Origin: Apostichopus japonicus | Lineage: Eukaryota > Echinodermata > Holothuroidea > Aspidochirotida > Stichopodidae | DNA: 64,000 bases | Direction of reading: 5' to 3' | Assembly (NCBI RefSeq): GCF_037975245.1 | Contig: NC_092571.1 | Coordinates: forward strand, 17,729,917 to 17,793,916 | Part shown: positions 52,047 to 63,900 of the stretch, in pieces | How positions within the stretch are numbered: the first letter of the stretch is position 1 | Layout: every line of letters starts with the position of its first letter | Notes under the pieces: generated by a model | What the model saw: only the letters and a program-made list of their open reading frames with translations | The model's database searches: none | What the model was told of the DNA's origin: nothing | Program-made: the position numbers and the translations under genes

Positions 52047-54728
52047 GTAAGTAACAACATCCTTCTTCTTTGTCCTGCCCATCCCCCTCATCCTCCATCC
52101 ACTTTGGAAGTGCTAATCCTCTAATTGCAAAATTTCTTGGAACAGTTTGAGACCTAGTTTAAAGTGAACTTGAGGCACACAAACACACAAACAGCCACAC
52201 AACAGAATAGTCTATTGCTACTAGCCTTACAACCCATCATCTCAGTAATGTGCAACTGGCAACTTAACAACCAGATCTCCGGTATCAAACCTACTGCCAT
52301 TACTTTCTACTATAAGAATTATGCTCAGCATCTGTATAAAATGTATCTATTTGTAATCACGTGCACGAGGACCTCTTCTCAAGCATTTGTACACCACTTG
52401 TTTGTCTCACACTTGCCAATGATGCCATCTCAATATCTGTAAACCTATTTGTTAGTCAATACATGTGCTGAACAAGTACCTCTACTCAGTGTTGTAACAT
52501 CATGCATGTGCTGCACAAGTACCTCTACTCAGTGTTGGAACTCCATGCATGTGCTGCACAAGTACCTCTACTCAGTGTTGGAACTCCATGCATGTGCTGC
52601 ACAAATACCTCTATACTCAGTTTTGGAACTCCATGCAAGGTCTGCAAAAATTCCTCCACTCAGTGTTGGAAATACATGCATGTGCTGTACAAGTACCTCT
52701 ACTCGGTGTAGTAACTCCATGCATGTGCTGTACAAATACCTCTACTCAGTGTAGTAACTCCATGCATGTGCTGTACTAGTACCTCTACTCAGTGTTGTAA
52801 CTCCATGCATGTGCTGTACAAGTACCTCTACTCGGTGTAGTAACTCCATGCATGTGCTGTACAAGTACCTCTACTCAGTGTTGTAACTCCATGCAGGGTC
52901 TGCACAAATACCTCTACTCAGTGTAGTAACTCCATGCATGTGCTACACAAGTACCTCTACTCGGTGTAGTAACTCCAATTAACGTTGCATGTGCTGTACA
53001 AGTACCTCTACTCAGTGTTGGAACTCCATGCATGTGCTGTACAAGTACCTCTACTCAGTGTTGGAACTCCATGCATGTGCTGCACAAGTACCTCTACTCA
53101 GTGTTGTAACTCCATGCATGTGCTGCACAAGTACCTCTACTCAGTGTAGTAACTCCATGCATGTGCTGCACTTGAAGTACCTCTACTCGGTGTAGTAACT
53201 CCATGCATGTGCTGTACAAGTACCTCTACTCAGTGTTGGAACTCCATGCATGTGCTGTACAAGTACCTCTACTCAGTGTTGGAACTCCATGCATGTGCTA
53301 CACAAGTACCTCTACTCAGTGTTGTAACTCCATGCATGTGCTGTACAAGTACCTCTACTCAGTGTTGGAACTCCATGCATGTGCTGCACAAGTACCTCTA
53401 CTCAATGATGTGAAGATATTGTTGATCGCCGAGCCAAAGACACCATCTCAATAAATCTGATTTGTTAAACTTCTCTTGCAATAGAACTCAGCTTTATGTA
53501 TCTACAAAGTTTATAAAACCAGTTTGCAAATATCACCACCGAAGTGCCTTGCTTAAACCATATACATGTGAACACTAACAGTTAAAGGATGGTGTTCAAT
53601 TTATAGTCAAGTTGATTTGGTCACAATGAAAATAAGCTTCTTAAAGGGGATACTGATGCAATCATCATCTTTGGCTTATGTGGCAAAGAAGATCTTTTTG
53701 AAGAAAACTATACCCCCTCTCCCCCTTTCCAAACATCTAAGCCAAAAAAAAAAAAAGTGTTTCAGAGAGAGATATAATCTAGTTTAAAAGTTTGTGTCTG
53801 GGATCTGGCAAATCTGTGATGTCATAATGCCACTACTAGGATCTGGAAATTTTTGCCCCATTTTGCTCTTTCTTTTGTTCCTTTTCTTATATTTTCACTG
53901 TGAAATGTTATAATAGCGATGACACTGTAACCAATGCATAACTGCCTTGAGATGTACAAATGCAACAATATTGTACCGAATACAATTGATCTCAAATTTG
54001 TGGCCGACAGTGTAACAATTCACCCCTTTCAAATCTTTCTTCATGTCTCTGATGAAGGATGATCGATAAAATGCTTTTAATTTAGTTCTTTGTATTGATT
54101 TAAAGAAAACGTTTTGCATTTTATTTTCTTTGCTCTTGAAAATATGTTACATGTTCATTAATTTGTCCAGTTTTTTTGTGGTCCCTCAGTTTTGCATGTG
54201 GGTACTTCAGTAAAGAGGGTTTGGGCAACGAAATGTTGGGAATCGAATGGAATCATCAAATGTTTCTTTTAAGATATCGATTTGTGAAAATTGAGGCGAA
54301 TACAGTTAAGAAAAACAACAGAGGAAAGGATTGGGGGCAGGGGGCCGATCGGAGGACGGAGTATATGAAACTGGGTGATGGGTATGAAGGATTATATTTC
54401 GGTACCTGTGTAGGAGTACGTTCAAGAAGTTTACTTTAGGAAAAAATGGTTTATACTCAAGGTCTTCCAAAGTACCTAATAATTACCTAGTTAAAGGCAG
54501 TAAAGATTGACATGTATATTTTACAGAATATTACTCAATTATTAACAATCGGGTTAAAACAAAACAAAACAAAACAAAACAAATATATATTTATTAATGT
54601 GATTACATAGTCCTCCTATCAAAATGTGCACGTGTGTATCCCTCTTGTTTGTACATCGTTTGTCAGTTTAATAATTTGTTGCTGGAACTGTCCACAAGTT
54701 TGTTATTTCTCTGCCCTTTTCATTTCAG
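52047..54728 (+). other. Intron 43 (2.7 kb), with 43-bp minisatellite
   Basis: The second-longest intron in the gene. It contains the 43-bp array (52455-53410), a short AAAAC repeat at about 54558-54580, and no gene that I can recognise. Confidence 0.75.
52455..53410. repeat. 43-bp minisatellite, about 21 copies
   Basis: The unit runs CATGCATGTGCTGCACAAGT then ACCTCTACTCAGTGTTGGAACTC; successive starts are 52501, 52544 and 52587. Variants swap TGTAC for TGCAC and GTAGTAA for GTTGGAA. TGCATGCA-like cores are near palindromic. Confidence 0.95.
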
Positions 54729-54755
54729 CCGGAAGAAAACGAAGGGATGCAAATG
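54729..54755 (+). CDS. Exon 44: 27-nt microexon with furin site
   Basis: The exon is 27 nt, phase 1-1, acceptor CATTTCAG ending at 54728 and donor G/GTGAGT. It encodes AGRKRRDAN. RKRR (54734-54745) fits the furin consensus R-X-K/R-R, with cleavage expected before the aspartate. The position between the last cysteine module and the membrane helix is where a shedding site would sit. Skipping this exon would remove the site and keep the frame. Confidence 0.8.
54734..54745 (+). other. Furin-type cleavage site RKRR
   Basis: Four consecutive basic codons followed by aspartate lie outside the predicted membrane segment. Proprotein convertases in the secretory pathway cut after R-X-K/R-R. Cleavage would leave a stalk of about 29 residues before the helix and release, or leave non-covalently attached, the 2,500-residue outer part. 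Confidence 0.7.
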
Positions 54756-55023
54756 GTGAGTTTTGTTTTACGTCGCATGTACGCAATCCCGTTGAGCGTG
54801 GGCCCTTTTAATTTTGCATTTGAATATTTCTCGGTTCCTATACAGTTAGTAAATTAAGATTGATTTAGATAAGTATGGGTTCAACAAAACTCAAAGATAA
54901 GCCGGAAAAGTGAAATAAACTTCCAGCTTCCACCTCGATCGAACCCGGGCCTGGCACTTTATATATGCCGACTCCCAAACCAAAGAGGCCATGGATGCTG
55001 ATATATATGTATGTACAGATATG

Positions 55024-55079
<56 letters not shown>

Positions 55080-55175
55080 GACATATATATAGTTATTTAT
55101 ATTTATATAAATACATATATATATATATACATATAGACATATATATAGTTATATATATTTATATAAATACATATA

Positions 55176-55217
<42 letters not shown>

Positions 55218-55396
55218 CATATATATAGTTTGTGTTGGTTCTGTCACTCTCCGGTGATGCTGTTAAATGTTAAATGTTATTTGCAAACATAATATGATTC
55301 TTCGAGCACCACAGTTTAAATTTTTCAAAATTGCCAGCCCTGACAATCGTTCTATTGTTTAATATCCCTCTCTTTGTCTTTCTTTTACGTCCACAG
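54756..55396 (+). other. Intron 44, with SINE piece and TA repeats
   Basis: The intron is 641 bp. A tRNA-like SINE piece (54930-54990, minus) is followed by TA/TACATA microsatellites (about 55028-55225) in which a 60-bp block with ATATAGACATATATATAG is repeated twice. Confidence 0.75.
54930..55226 (-). mobile_element. tRNA-derived SINE fragment plus TA microsatellite
   Basis: The minus strand gives an A-box-like CTCTTTGGTTTGGGAGTCGG (54968-54987), then GGCCCGGGTTCGATCGAGG, a near-perfect B box. The body continues toward 54880. It is the same style as the copies in introns 6 and 30, again antisense and next to a TA repeat. Confidence 0.6.
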
Positions 55397-55557
55397 AGTT
55401 GATTCAGCCCGAGGGTTCCGTGTCGAACTATTCTGTCGATTGGGCAACGTCGTATTTCACCGCTTTCTTCACCGGTTTCATGCTGGTGTGTCTGGTGGCA
55501 TTGTACATTCGAATGAGGATCAACAAATCCGCAACAGAAAATGATTCTGATGTTTAG
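55397..55557 (+). CDS. Exon 45: stalk, transmembrane helix, cytoplasmic tail, stop
   Basis: The acceptor GTCCACAG ends at 55396; the stop TAG is at 55555-55557. The stalk ELIQPEGSVSNYSVDWATS has one N-glycosylation sequon (NYS). The helix is YFTAFFTGFMLVCLVALYI, followed by RMRINK (positive-inside) and the acidic tail SATENDSDV. The final SDV fits a class I PDZ ligand (S/T-X-hydrophobic). The tail is too short to hold an enzyme. Confidence 0.93.
55453..55509 (+). other. Transmembrane segment
   Basis: Nineteen mostly hydrophobic residues contain no charge and are flanked by aspartate/tryptophan outside and RMR inside. This fixes a type I orientation with the HYR and cysteine modules outside the cell. 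Confidence 0.9.
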
Positions 55558-56375
55558 TGTATCTTAAAAGTTATCATTGATCTCATACCCGCCTGCCAAC
55601 AGATTTCTATGGTGCAGTCCCTGTTGCTGTCTTTCAACAGTGCGAAATGTAAACAAAATTTGTCTCTCTTCTCTTTTCCAAATTTTTGTTTTTCACTCGT
55701 TACTTAAGATCAACCTAGCTATTTCTTCATTTAAGCATGAACTGAAATTTATACTACCCAGTTGTCTTTCTTTGAATGATACGCACTTTTCTTAAGAATA
55801 TGATTAGGTTTTTTTTTATACAGTTTCAAGGAGCACAGTCAAGGGCAATGTTGTTTTTTTTTGTCTTTTGTGTTTGGCTATCAGGAAATATGAGTTCATT
55901 TTTGGTGGATTTGGGTCATTATCATATCAATGTTATATCTTTGATAATGTTATCAGTCTCTGGGGAACAATGAACCCCATTATTTTGCTTCTATCCCATC
56001 GTTGCCCCCTGGGCTAAATACACGCTATACTACACTCTGGAATCGCAGGTCTCCTACCCATCTACTCGACCCTAAAAAGTGGCACTTTATTTTAAGCACT
56101 TTGCTATAGGTTACCATGAGTAAGGTATGTTAAAAATTATTTGCAGGAAAAAATGTTTGCAAAATTGTCCAATCTGTATACTGTGTTCTGAAATGAAGTT
56201 GAATTTTTTATGAGCATATATGTCCTCCCTAGTTTCGCATATACTGACGAATATGCATATAGTTTTATTTTGTTTTACGTAGTGACGAATGCTTTTTGAA
56301 ACATCTATATGCACTTAAAATTGTTCTACATCCATTAAAATTAGAACGACAATAAAATATAATCTGTTGTCTGTA
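55558..56375 (+). other. 3' untranslated region
   Basis: AT-rich sequence follows the stop without further exons. The first AATAAA is at 56351-56356, about 800 bp after the stop. Exact cleavage cannot be read from sequence. Confidence 0.6.
56351..56356 (+). promoter_or_regulatory. Likely poly(A) signal AATAAA
   Basis: This is a canonical hexamer followed within 20 bp by a TGTTGTCTGTAA stretch that can serve as the downstream GU-rich element. It is the first AATAAA after the stop codon. Confidence 0.6.
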
Positions 56376-58701
56376 ACCTTAAAACTTAAGTAGACTGCTT
56401 AAAACTTTATTACTTGTAAGATCAAACATTCAGTCACAAATCAGTGAAATGATTCGGACGGTGATGTATTTTTTTTTAACATTTCTTCAGTACGCGAAAC
56501 AAGGAAAAGATTATGTATAAATTAGAGGGCCTGTCATTTTCTAGGATCTTCAGGGGCTGACTGTAACTATAACAGAGCAACTAAGAGTACATTTAAAAGG
56601 AGACAAACAGATAGACAGCTATTGAGATTGAACAGTTGAAGAATGAAAAGAGCAACACCAGGCAGGACAAATATCTGCATCTGGTTATCTTCATGCATCT
56701 CTTTGGTATAGCATCAAATCGTCAATCCATTTATAAACACATTTAATTCATGTTATCATCCTGTCATTCATGTTCATAACAATACTGTATTTGTGTTTTT
56801 TTTAAAGGTTAAAGGACCAGGAGTTTACAATGATTAGAGGAATTGGGCAGGGAAGCTAAGGCACATATCAGATGTAAGGGGAATGGGGGAGAGAGGGGTT
56901 GTTGATACTAATGTATTGGGTGCAAGTGGGACGGACTTCTGGTCAAAAGGAAACTCCTATTGGCGGAGAGAACGATGAAAGAGTCGTACGAAACAAGGGA
57001 AACAAGCCTGGGAAGATGACAGGTACTGGACACTGAAATAGATTCCTGTGGTACTGGAGTGTAACATTATGTAACGTTAGTATTGCCTGGTACTCAAGCG
57101 ACTGTTGTAATTCAATATTTAATTGTCAACTAAGCTTTTTTCCCTCTTTTCCCCTATCTGTCTTTCATTAATTCTTTACTTTTAAACAGGACAAAATGGC
57201 CTTTATAATGTCATTTCTTCACTTTTTGCATTCCTTCAACAAGTTTCCTTTTAGTGCTCCATCATGGAACTGTGTGGTGTAATCACAGAAAATTTCTTTA
57301 GATGTAATGTATTGCGACCTAAATAACCGAAAATATTTCGAATTATTGCAACAGACCTGTTTTTGTTTGTCTGTATGATACAACCTCATTTTCTGTGTAA
57401 CACTCACATAAAAAATATATAAAAAATGTATAAAAAAAATATGAGGAAACGTTTGGAAAATGTAATGTTATAATTTTTATTGCTTTCGGCATTCTTCCAC
57501 ATCATATCACATATTTGGAAAAGGGAAACTATAAAATACTTTTTGACAAAATATACCAATTTTTATCCGATACTAGTATTTGTTTTGTTTGTGCGTGTAT
57601 TTTGTTGTAAATTCAAGGATTATCCCCCCCCCCCCCAATTTCAAAGTTATTAAAGAGTGATACAGCACTAAGATGTTCGCCGACCTGGTGGGATGATGTA
57701 CGGTTTAGTTCATTTTGGTCTTCCAGTATCCCGTGCTCGCTTCTTTAGATTTTCACAACAAAAGTTGACGAAAAGAATTAAGAGCACTTATTTCATCATC
57801 AAGCAGTATTTATAAAGCGTTGATAAAAACTCTTCAAAAACGCCTTAAAAGAGAAAGGTTTTAAGCTGTTTCTTGAAACTGTTCAGTGAGTGGCAATATG
57901 TCTGAGTTCATGTGGCATGGCATGATAAACAAGGGCCAATTCTAGAAAATGCAGGACCTCCGTATCCATTGAATTTGAAGCGAAGCTTAATAAGGAGATT
58001 ATGCGGCTATTTTGGGAAAAAATGACAAAGATGAAACAGAGAAACAAATACCCAAAAGATGAGCATAAACATAAAATTATTAGAAACGTATCAATACAAA
58101 GTGGTATTCACAGTCGGTTATTTTCATAAAAGTATTTTCATATTATTGCTAGAAGTTTTGATTAGGCAAATTGTTATCGTCACTCATTTAACTCGTGCGT
58201 GTCAGTGAACTCGATTTTCATGGGGCTTATACGGGGGACGAAAACAAGAAAGTTGTTTTAAATAAAAACGGCTGTTCTTAATGCTGCAAGACATTCCATG
58301 CACTGAGATGAAAACTTGTTTTACAATTCGATGTCGAGAAATCCCACTGAGCACTGTTTCACCCTCATCTCCGCTTCACACTTACACACGGGGCAATGTA
58401 TGTTATGAGTCACAGGCATCTTATTTACCTGCACATATCATATTCTCTGTTGTAAGCACTTCTCTCCTCACCCTCTACCTTACCCCTCCCCCCCCCACAC
58501 CCTCCCCCACCAAACTAACACACCGGTACCATACGCACAGGTCACCATGCAGAGCGAGATCGGGTCCCCTTTTTGCATTCATTATTTTTCTTTAACGTAT
58601 ATCTATAAAACGAGATTATATATGTTACTCTTTATTCCATATTTCCCAGGTCCTCCAATTGACCCCGGGCACCGGGACGGTATACCCCTGACTCGTCCTC
58701 T
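56376..58701. other. Intergenic region, left part
   Basis: No coding feature, exon or SINE is recognised. Poly-C runs lie at about 57627-57636 and 58488-58496. Confidence 0.6.
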
Positions 58702-58709
58702 CTCATAAA

Positions 58710-59360
58710 CAAGGGCGGCGGAAGCACTTTAATCTGGGGGGGGCACCGACATCAAAGGGCACTTTGCAGAAATTCGATTGGACTGATGCAGCCTTATATT
58801 TAGTACCCTTTATAACTCTTATTGTATTATCTTATTTGCGTATACACATCACTCCATCAACGCCCCCCCCCTCAAGGAAAATATGCATATAGCACTGCGA
58901 TATCCAATGTGCAAATTGGGAAACAAGGAACAAGTTTTCTTTTGAGACAAAATGAGGTGAAATCATGCTAGTTGCTAATGTAGGAATCATCCGAATTAGA
59001 GTTTATTTCTTGTTAATATCTTAACAATTTTTTTCCATTCGAAATAGCTTTGAGTTTGACCCACAGAAATTCATTAAAAGTCAGGGCGAAGCCAGGATTT
59101 GCAAAGTTGTATGCACGACTATCTGAGCGGAGCGCCACCACCGGTTGGCGCGGAGCGTACAAGAAAAGTTTTGGTTTTACAAACCCCTCAGATGGCCGGA
59201 AACGGCCCTTCCCGAGTGTTCATTCTGGTTCCCTGGCCTCTAATTGCTAACTTGAGACACCTCAAAATTTATGTAGAAAAAGGGCACATTTTTAACCTGA
59301 GGAAAAGTGGGGGGGGGGGGGGCACGTGGCCCCTGTGCCCCCCCGGTTCCGCCGCCCTTG
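58710..59360. mobile_element. Non-autonomous hAT-like DNA transposon, 651 bp
   Basis: The terminal inverted repeats are CAAGGGCGGCGGAA at both ends (58710-58723 and 59347-59360), an exact 14-bp match. Both flanks carry CTCATAAA (58702-58709, 59361-59368), an exact 8-bp target duplication typical of hAT insertion. The interior contains poly-G/C and a segment shared, inverted, with the element in intron 27. No transposase. Confidence 0.88.
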
Positions 59361-59368
59361 CTCATAAA

Positions 59369-60086
59369 GTCTTAACATCATTACACTCGCCCCCCCCCCA
59401 ATCTCGGGCCCTGCATGGTGACGACATCGGAAAATTAACCTTTAAATTTCCAATTTATTATAGATAGATAATTCCTTTGTTATATATAACTGTATAATCA
59501 CGTGTCACTTTAAATTCAGCAAGTTTTTGTGGCTATTCTCATCCCACAAAGGGTTTTTAACTAGCTGTTTATTCGTTCACCTGTAACCAATGCGTAATAT
59601 TATGACCAGCTAATTTTTCCAAATCGATTTTGTCAGAGGTTCATCATAACATATGTACTATACGCAGTATGAGAAAAATAGTTTAAAAAATGAAACGAAA
59701 TGTGTGAAGTTAGTTTGTATAGTGGCGTCAAATTAAACGTTACCTCTTTAGACAGTGGTTATCTCCATTCCGCATCGTATTGGAGGTCACAACAAAACTA
59801 GCTCTTTCAAGCATTGTTGAAGGTGTGAGGTTAAGAATCTACCGGTTTTATTTGGCAGGATCTCAAAAACGCCTGAATGAATCTTGACAGTCTAAGAACA
59901 AGTACATAACCTCAGGAGATACTAAATAGGGTACAAGTTTAAGACAAAACCTGCTGAGTTGGGAGTGAATCTTCGTTTACATAATGAAACTGTCATAAAT
60001 GTTCTGGTTTTATGTTCGGTTGTTGTTTAAAACTATAGGCTACGTACCTTGAAAGGATTAATTCCATCAAAAGAGAAGGGGCAAAA
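59369..60086 (+). other. Region upstream of the second gene
   Basis: AT-rich with no obvious TATA box close to the next start codon. The promoter of the downstream gene would lie here if 60087 is its first coding exon. Confidence 0.5.
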
Positions 60087-60159
60087 ATGAAGGAATTATA
60101 CAATTTATTCTTCTGGATTGTGGTATTATTCTCATGTTGCTGCGTTACATTTGCACAAG
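60087..60159 (+). CDS. First coding exon of a second gene: signal peptide
   Basis: An ATG in a permissive context (GCAAAAATGA) opens MKELYNLFFWIVVLFSCCCV, then TFAQ. This is a classic signal peptide with cleavage likely after TFA. After 24 codons plus one base comes a perfect donor G/GTAAGT at 60160. The phase-1 end is what HYR, EGF-like and similar extracellular exons need. The continuing open frame past the donor lacks signal-like or domain features. The gene is unnamed and runs out of the window. Confidence 0.7.
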
Positions 60160-63100
60160 GTAAGTGGAATATCTTTAACGATTGTCTCTTGAAAAAAAAG
60201 TTGAAACACTTTAAAGAAGCGGCAAACTTCTTATCACAATCTGTATCTCTTATTCTGCTAACGAACCACTCAACTCAAAGAGGCAAGAAGAAAACTCTTG
60301 TCCTGTTGGACTCGAGACTGTTAAAAGTTAACTATATAGTCAGGAGCTGTCATTTACTCAATGTGTCAGACTATAGGCATATAGTGGACATTGAATACAG
60401 AGGACTGAATCTTAAGTTTGCTCATATAAGATTAATCATAAGTTTGCTGATATGTTTTAATAAAACAAAATAGAAATATACCAGGCTGGCAGTATTACTA
60501 TTATTAAAGACAACAAATAGGCATGCAGTATCATGTAGGCCGTGTGATATTGCATCTTACAAAACTCAATTGCAAACACAATATTTAGTTAAGAAACTTA
60601 ACAAAATAATGAACAAAAAGCAGCAAAATACCAGGTAATTTAGTATTTCTTTGATGTCATCTTGAGATGTGATCAAGTTGGTTAGCCCAGCCTATCTATG
60701 GAGTAGCCTTCGACGTACAATCGATATCACTGTGTACATTAATTAAGCTATGTAGGCTAATTAAGCTATAAGCATATTAAGCTATATTGTCAACCATAAG
60801 CATCTTTTCCACAGAACGGTGTTATCTCTGTTAGTTTCAACAACACACGTCACTAAGACTATACCGTATTCTGACAAAACTACGACACAGCAGTGAGTCC
60901 TAGACCCTCCCCTTAACAGGGGCGAATGAAGCTCTGTTACGTTTTAATAACGCCATTCAATCTTTCCAGAATTTGGGGTTTTCAGCTCCCCCATCCCTTC
61001 CCCACACTGTCGGCTGTCGCTTAATGACCACAGAATGTGGCCGCAGTCACCAACTTACAATGTGTCCTACAAATGAGCAAAGAGCAAAGAGCACAAAATA
61101 GTTGGAATGTTTTATACCTGTAAGTGTTCACGGAGTCCACTAGACATTGGGGACATAAAATTGACCTTAGGGTCACCATGTATCTGTGTCACATGACGAA
61201 ACCTGGTACTGTGTACCTCTAACCTTCCGATAGTTGGCATTTGCATACCCCAGAATAGACGTCAAATATTGCATTTCTAATGCATATTTAGACTACAGCT
61301 TAGGTGTATATAAGTATAGCTCTGAACGCATTTTAGTCCCAGTAGATACTTTATATAAGTGTTGTAAAAATGGGGAGGGGGTGTGTCCATCCGTGGTAAC
61401 AGCCGAATGCAAAACATATCCGAACATACTGAATTAAACCTTTATTCCCCACATGTGCCTGTCATGTAGTCGGTAGGGTACATGATTATTACTGCCTATG
61501 CGGTATATCTTTACCGAGAAATGAAAAAAATGAAATGAGTGTGAAGTATTGTTAATATACAAACTATGATTCATGAAGTGTCTCACATATTTTATGGAAG
61601 GTGCGAATTTTCACGAGAGTGCAAGGGCGTCATAGTATAAGCATATAGGCCTATATATATACATATACCGCTGCGTCACAGTTGTCAATCAAATGCGTTG
61701 CTTTCATAAAAACATTGAATGAATGTTAAACGCTGACTATATACAGCTTGAAGGTAGAAACTTACTCCAGGTTGATACAGTGAGCGCTCTATGGTCCGAC
61801 AAATGTCTGTCCAAAGGAAGAAGGATCCACGGTGTGGTGTGGATGTATACCCCACCCCCTTTATACACCGACAAAACATTAAAGTGGTTATTAGCACATG
61901 ATCTTACATCTATAGTTATAGACCTAACTTATCATGCATAAATATTCGTCCGAATGCACAGTTCCACGTCTAAAAGTGTACAATTTTCTGACTCGGCGGT
62001 TTCCAGAGACCATTAGGTGGGAGTAAGGCATCAACGACAACAAAGCCACTCTCCCCTGTTTAAAACTGCACGACCCGCCCCCCCGGGCCCCGCCCCCCCA
62101 TTCTAAAATGATATCGACAATAATAATTAGCTATACAAATATACTATTTTCATCATAACAACTTCGGTATTAATTTTCGGATACTTGCGTACCCACCCCA
62201 TAACTTTTAAATAGAAATATGGCTGACTGCGAGAATATATACCACATATAGTCATCGATACAAATAACTTGGGTGTTTACTTCTTTTCAAATTTGTTGTA
62301 TTTAGGTCATATCATTTGTAATACCGCCCCACTATTGATAACAGTGTCTTATATGTGTCAAAAATCAATCTTCCACACCATCAAGTACGGTACTGTACGT
62401 ATATATAGTATAGACCGTTTACCTGATGTGTCAGTATCATAGAAATTGATAAATTTCTATGGTCAGTATACATCACTACATCGATCCATTGGATATACAT
62501 GCCACGTGGTAATTATAATATATAGTAACATGGATATTTCATAGTAAACAGAATTATATCGGTTATATTCTAAGCTATATGGTATATGAACAGGTGACTG
62601 ATTTTGATGTACTTCGTCCAAGCGACCACTCCCACTTGGTAATTAACCTGTTCTACTTTTGATTCCGATCATTATTTCACGATAAAATGCATTGGTTTAC
62701 ATATATACAAATCTGATCTGGCAAATCATGGTTCATTATTTAAAAATACGGCCTACATAACACCTCCATCCCTCACCCCTGGCACCCCTCCGCAACACAA
62801 CAGTAGTAGACCAGGCCTAGTGACGATTGGGTGGGATGGGGGGGGGGGGTCTCCATTGATTGTCTAATACTTGGCCAGTGAAAAATGTTGGTTGGAGCAA
62901 TGAGTCCGAGTGTCTAATTATTGAAATATTGCGGACCGGCCCGGGATCGATTTTTGTTCGTGGACAGTATTAAAATAAGTTTTCGGGCAACATTGGATCG
63001 AACGGCCTATTGAGAACACCTGGTGTAGATTGAGAGAGAAATGGAGAGAGTGTGTGTGTTGTTGTTGAGAAAAATTTCACTATATGGGGCCTATAATATG

Positions 63101-63740
63101 AAATCATTTTCAGAGCTTCTAGTCAATTTTATAAGACTATTGAAGAACACCATCTGTATAAACCGAAAGATACAATGTAACAACGAAAAGAAATCCGAAG
63201 CAGGCCTATACGTGTCATTCTTATGTTCAACTTTCCAATTGAAAAAGAAAGCCTTATAAAATAAAGTATGCTTCTCATAAACCGCACACAACAAGAACAA
63301 ATGACCAGCGTGAGTGGTGATGCTCAGTGGATAGGAAGCTTCCAAAAAGTGTGGGGGGGGGGCAACATCAGTGGGGCACTTTCTCATTCCACAACCACCA
63401 CTCGTTATGCTTAAACCGATACACACCGGCCATTTCACTTAAACATATATGATGTGTTAGTATGCTATCAATGCTATTTATTGATAATGTTTATTGTTAA
63501 CCGTGTTACAAAAGATGCCATTTTAGAAATAGAATGAACAGACTAAAAATAAATTATTAAAATAAAATATTAAAATAAACAAAGGCTTAAGATATCCAAA
63601 AGACAGTTCTTCATCAAAGGGCACATTTTATTTGCCGGTAGGTCACATTTGCTATTTTGGAAAAGTGCCCCCCGGCCCCCCCCCCCCCGGTGATGTTACA
63701 TATATTTGGACAGACTCACTATCGCTACCTGTTTTTCCAG
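60160..63740 (+). other. Likely first intron of the second gene
   Basis: AT-rich sequence with a few poly-G/C runs (62079, 62840, 63352). I found no HYR or four-cysteine module. Several open frames of 60-115 codons have no recognisable content. Confidence 0.45.
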
Positions 63741-63900
63741 GGCACCCATATTCTACGTACCTGGAAAAGGTTGCAGTGCATATTTCTAATGAATGGCGTT
63801 TGGTCAGACATGCGTACTTGTCACACAACAGCTGCTTTCAATTATCACATGTCGTCTGCTCAGAATGGGAAAGTAGTTCGAATGCATGCAACTGGGACCC
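63741..63900 (+). CDS. Candidate second exon of the second gene
   Basis: The acceptor is TGTTTTTCCAG ending at 63740, in phase 1, and so compatible with the signal-peptide exon. The donor GTGAGT is at 63901, in phase 2. The encoded text includes STYLEKVAVHISNEWRLVRH, CFQLSHVVCSEWES and ACNWDP, with three cysteines and two tryptophans. I do not recognise the domain. The call rests on strong splice signals and phase match. Confidence 0.4.

Noticed and set aside
52449-53454. Cysteine/threonine-rich open frames
   Set aside because: Translation of the 43-bp minisatellite; the cysteines follow the repeat period and not a domain pattern.
60160-60473. Extension of the 60087 open frame to 128 codons as a single-exon gene
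   Set aside because: A perfect GTAAGT donor sits right after the signal peptide; the downstream text is lysine-rich and without domain features, so intron is more likely.
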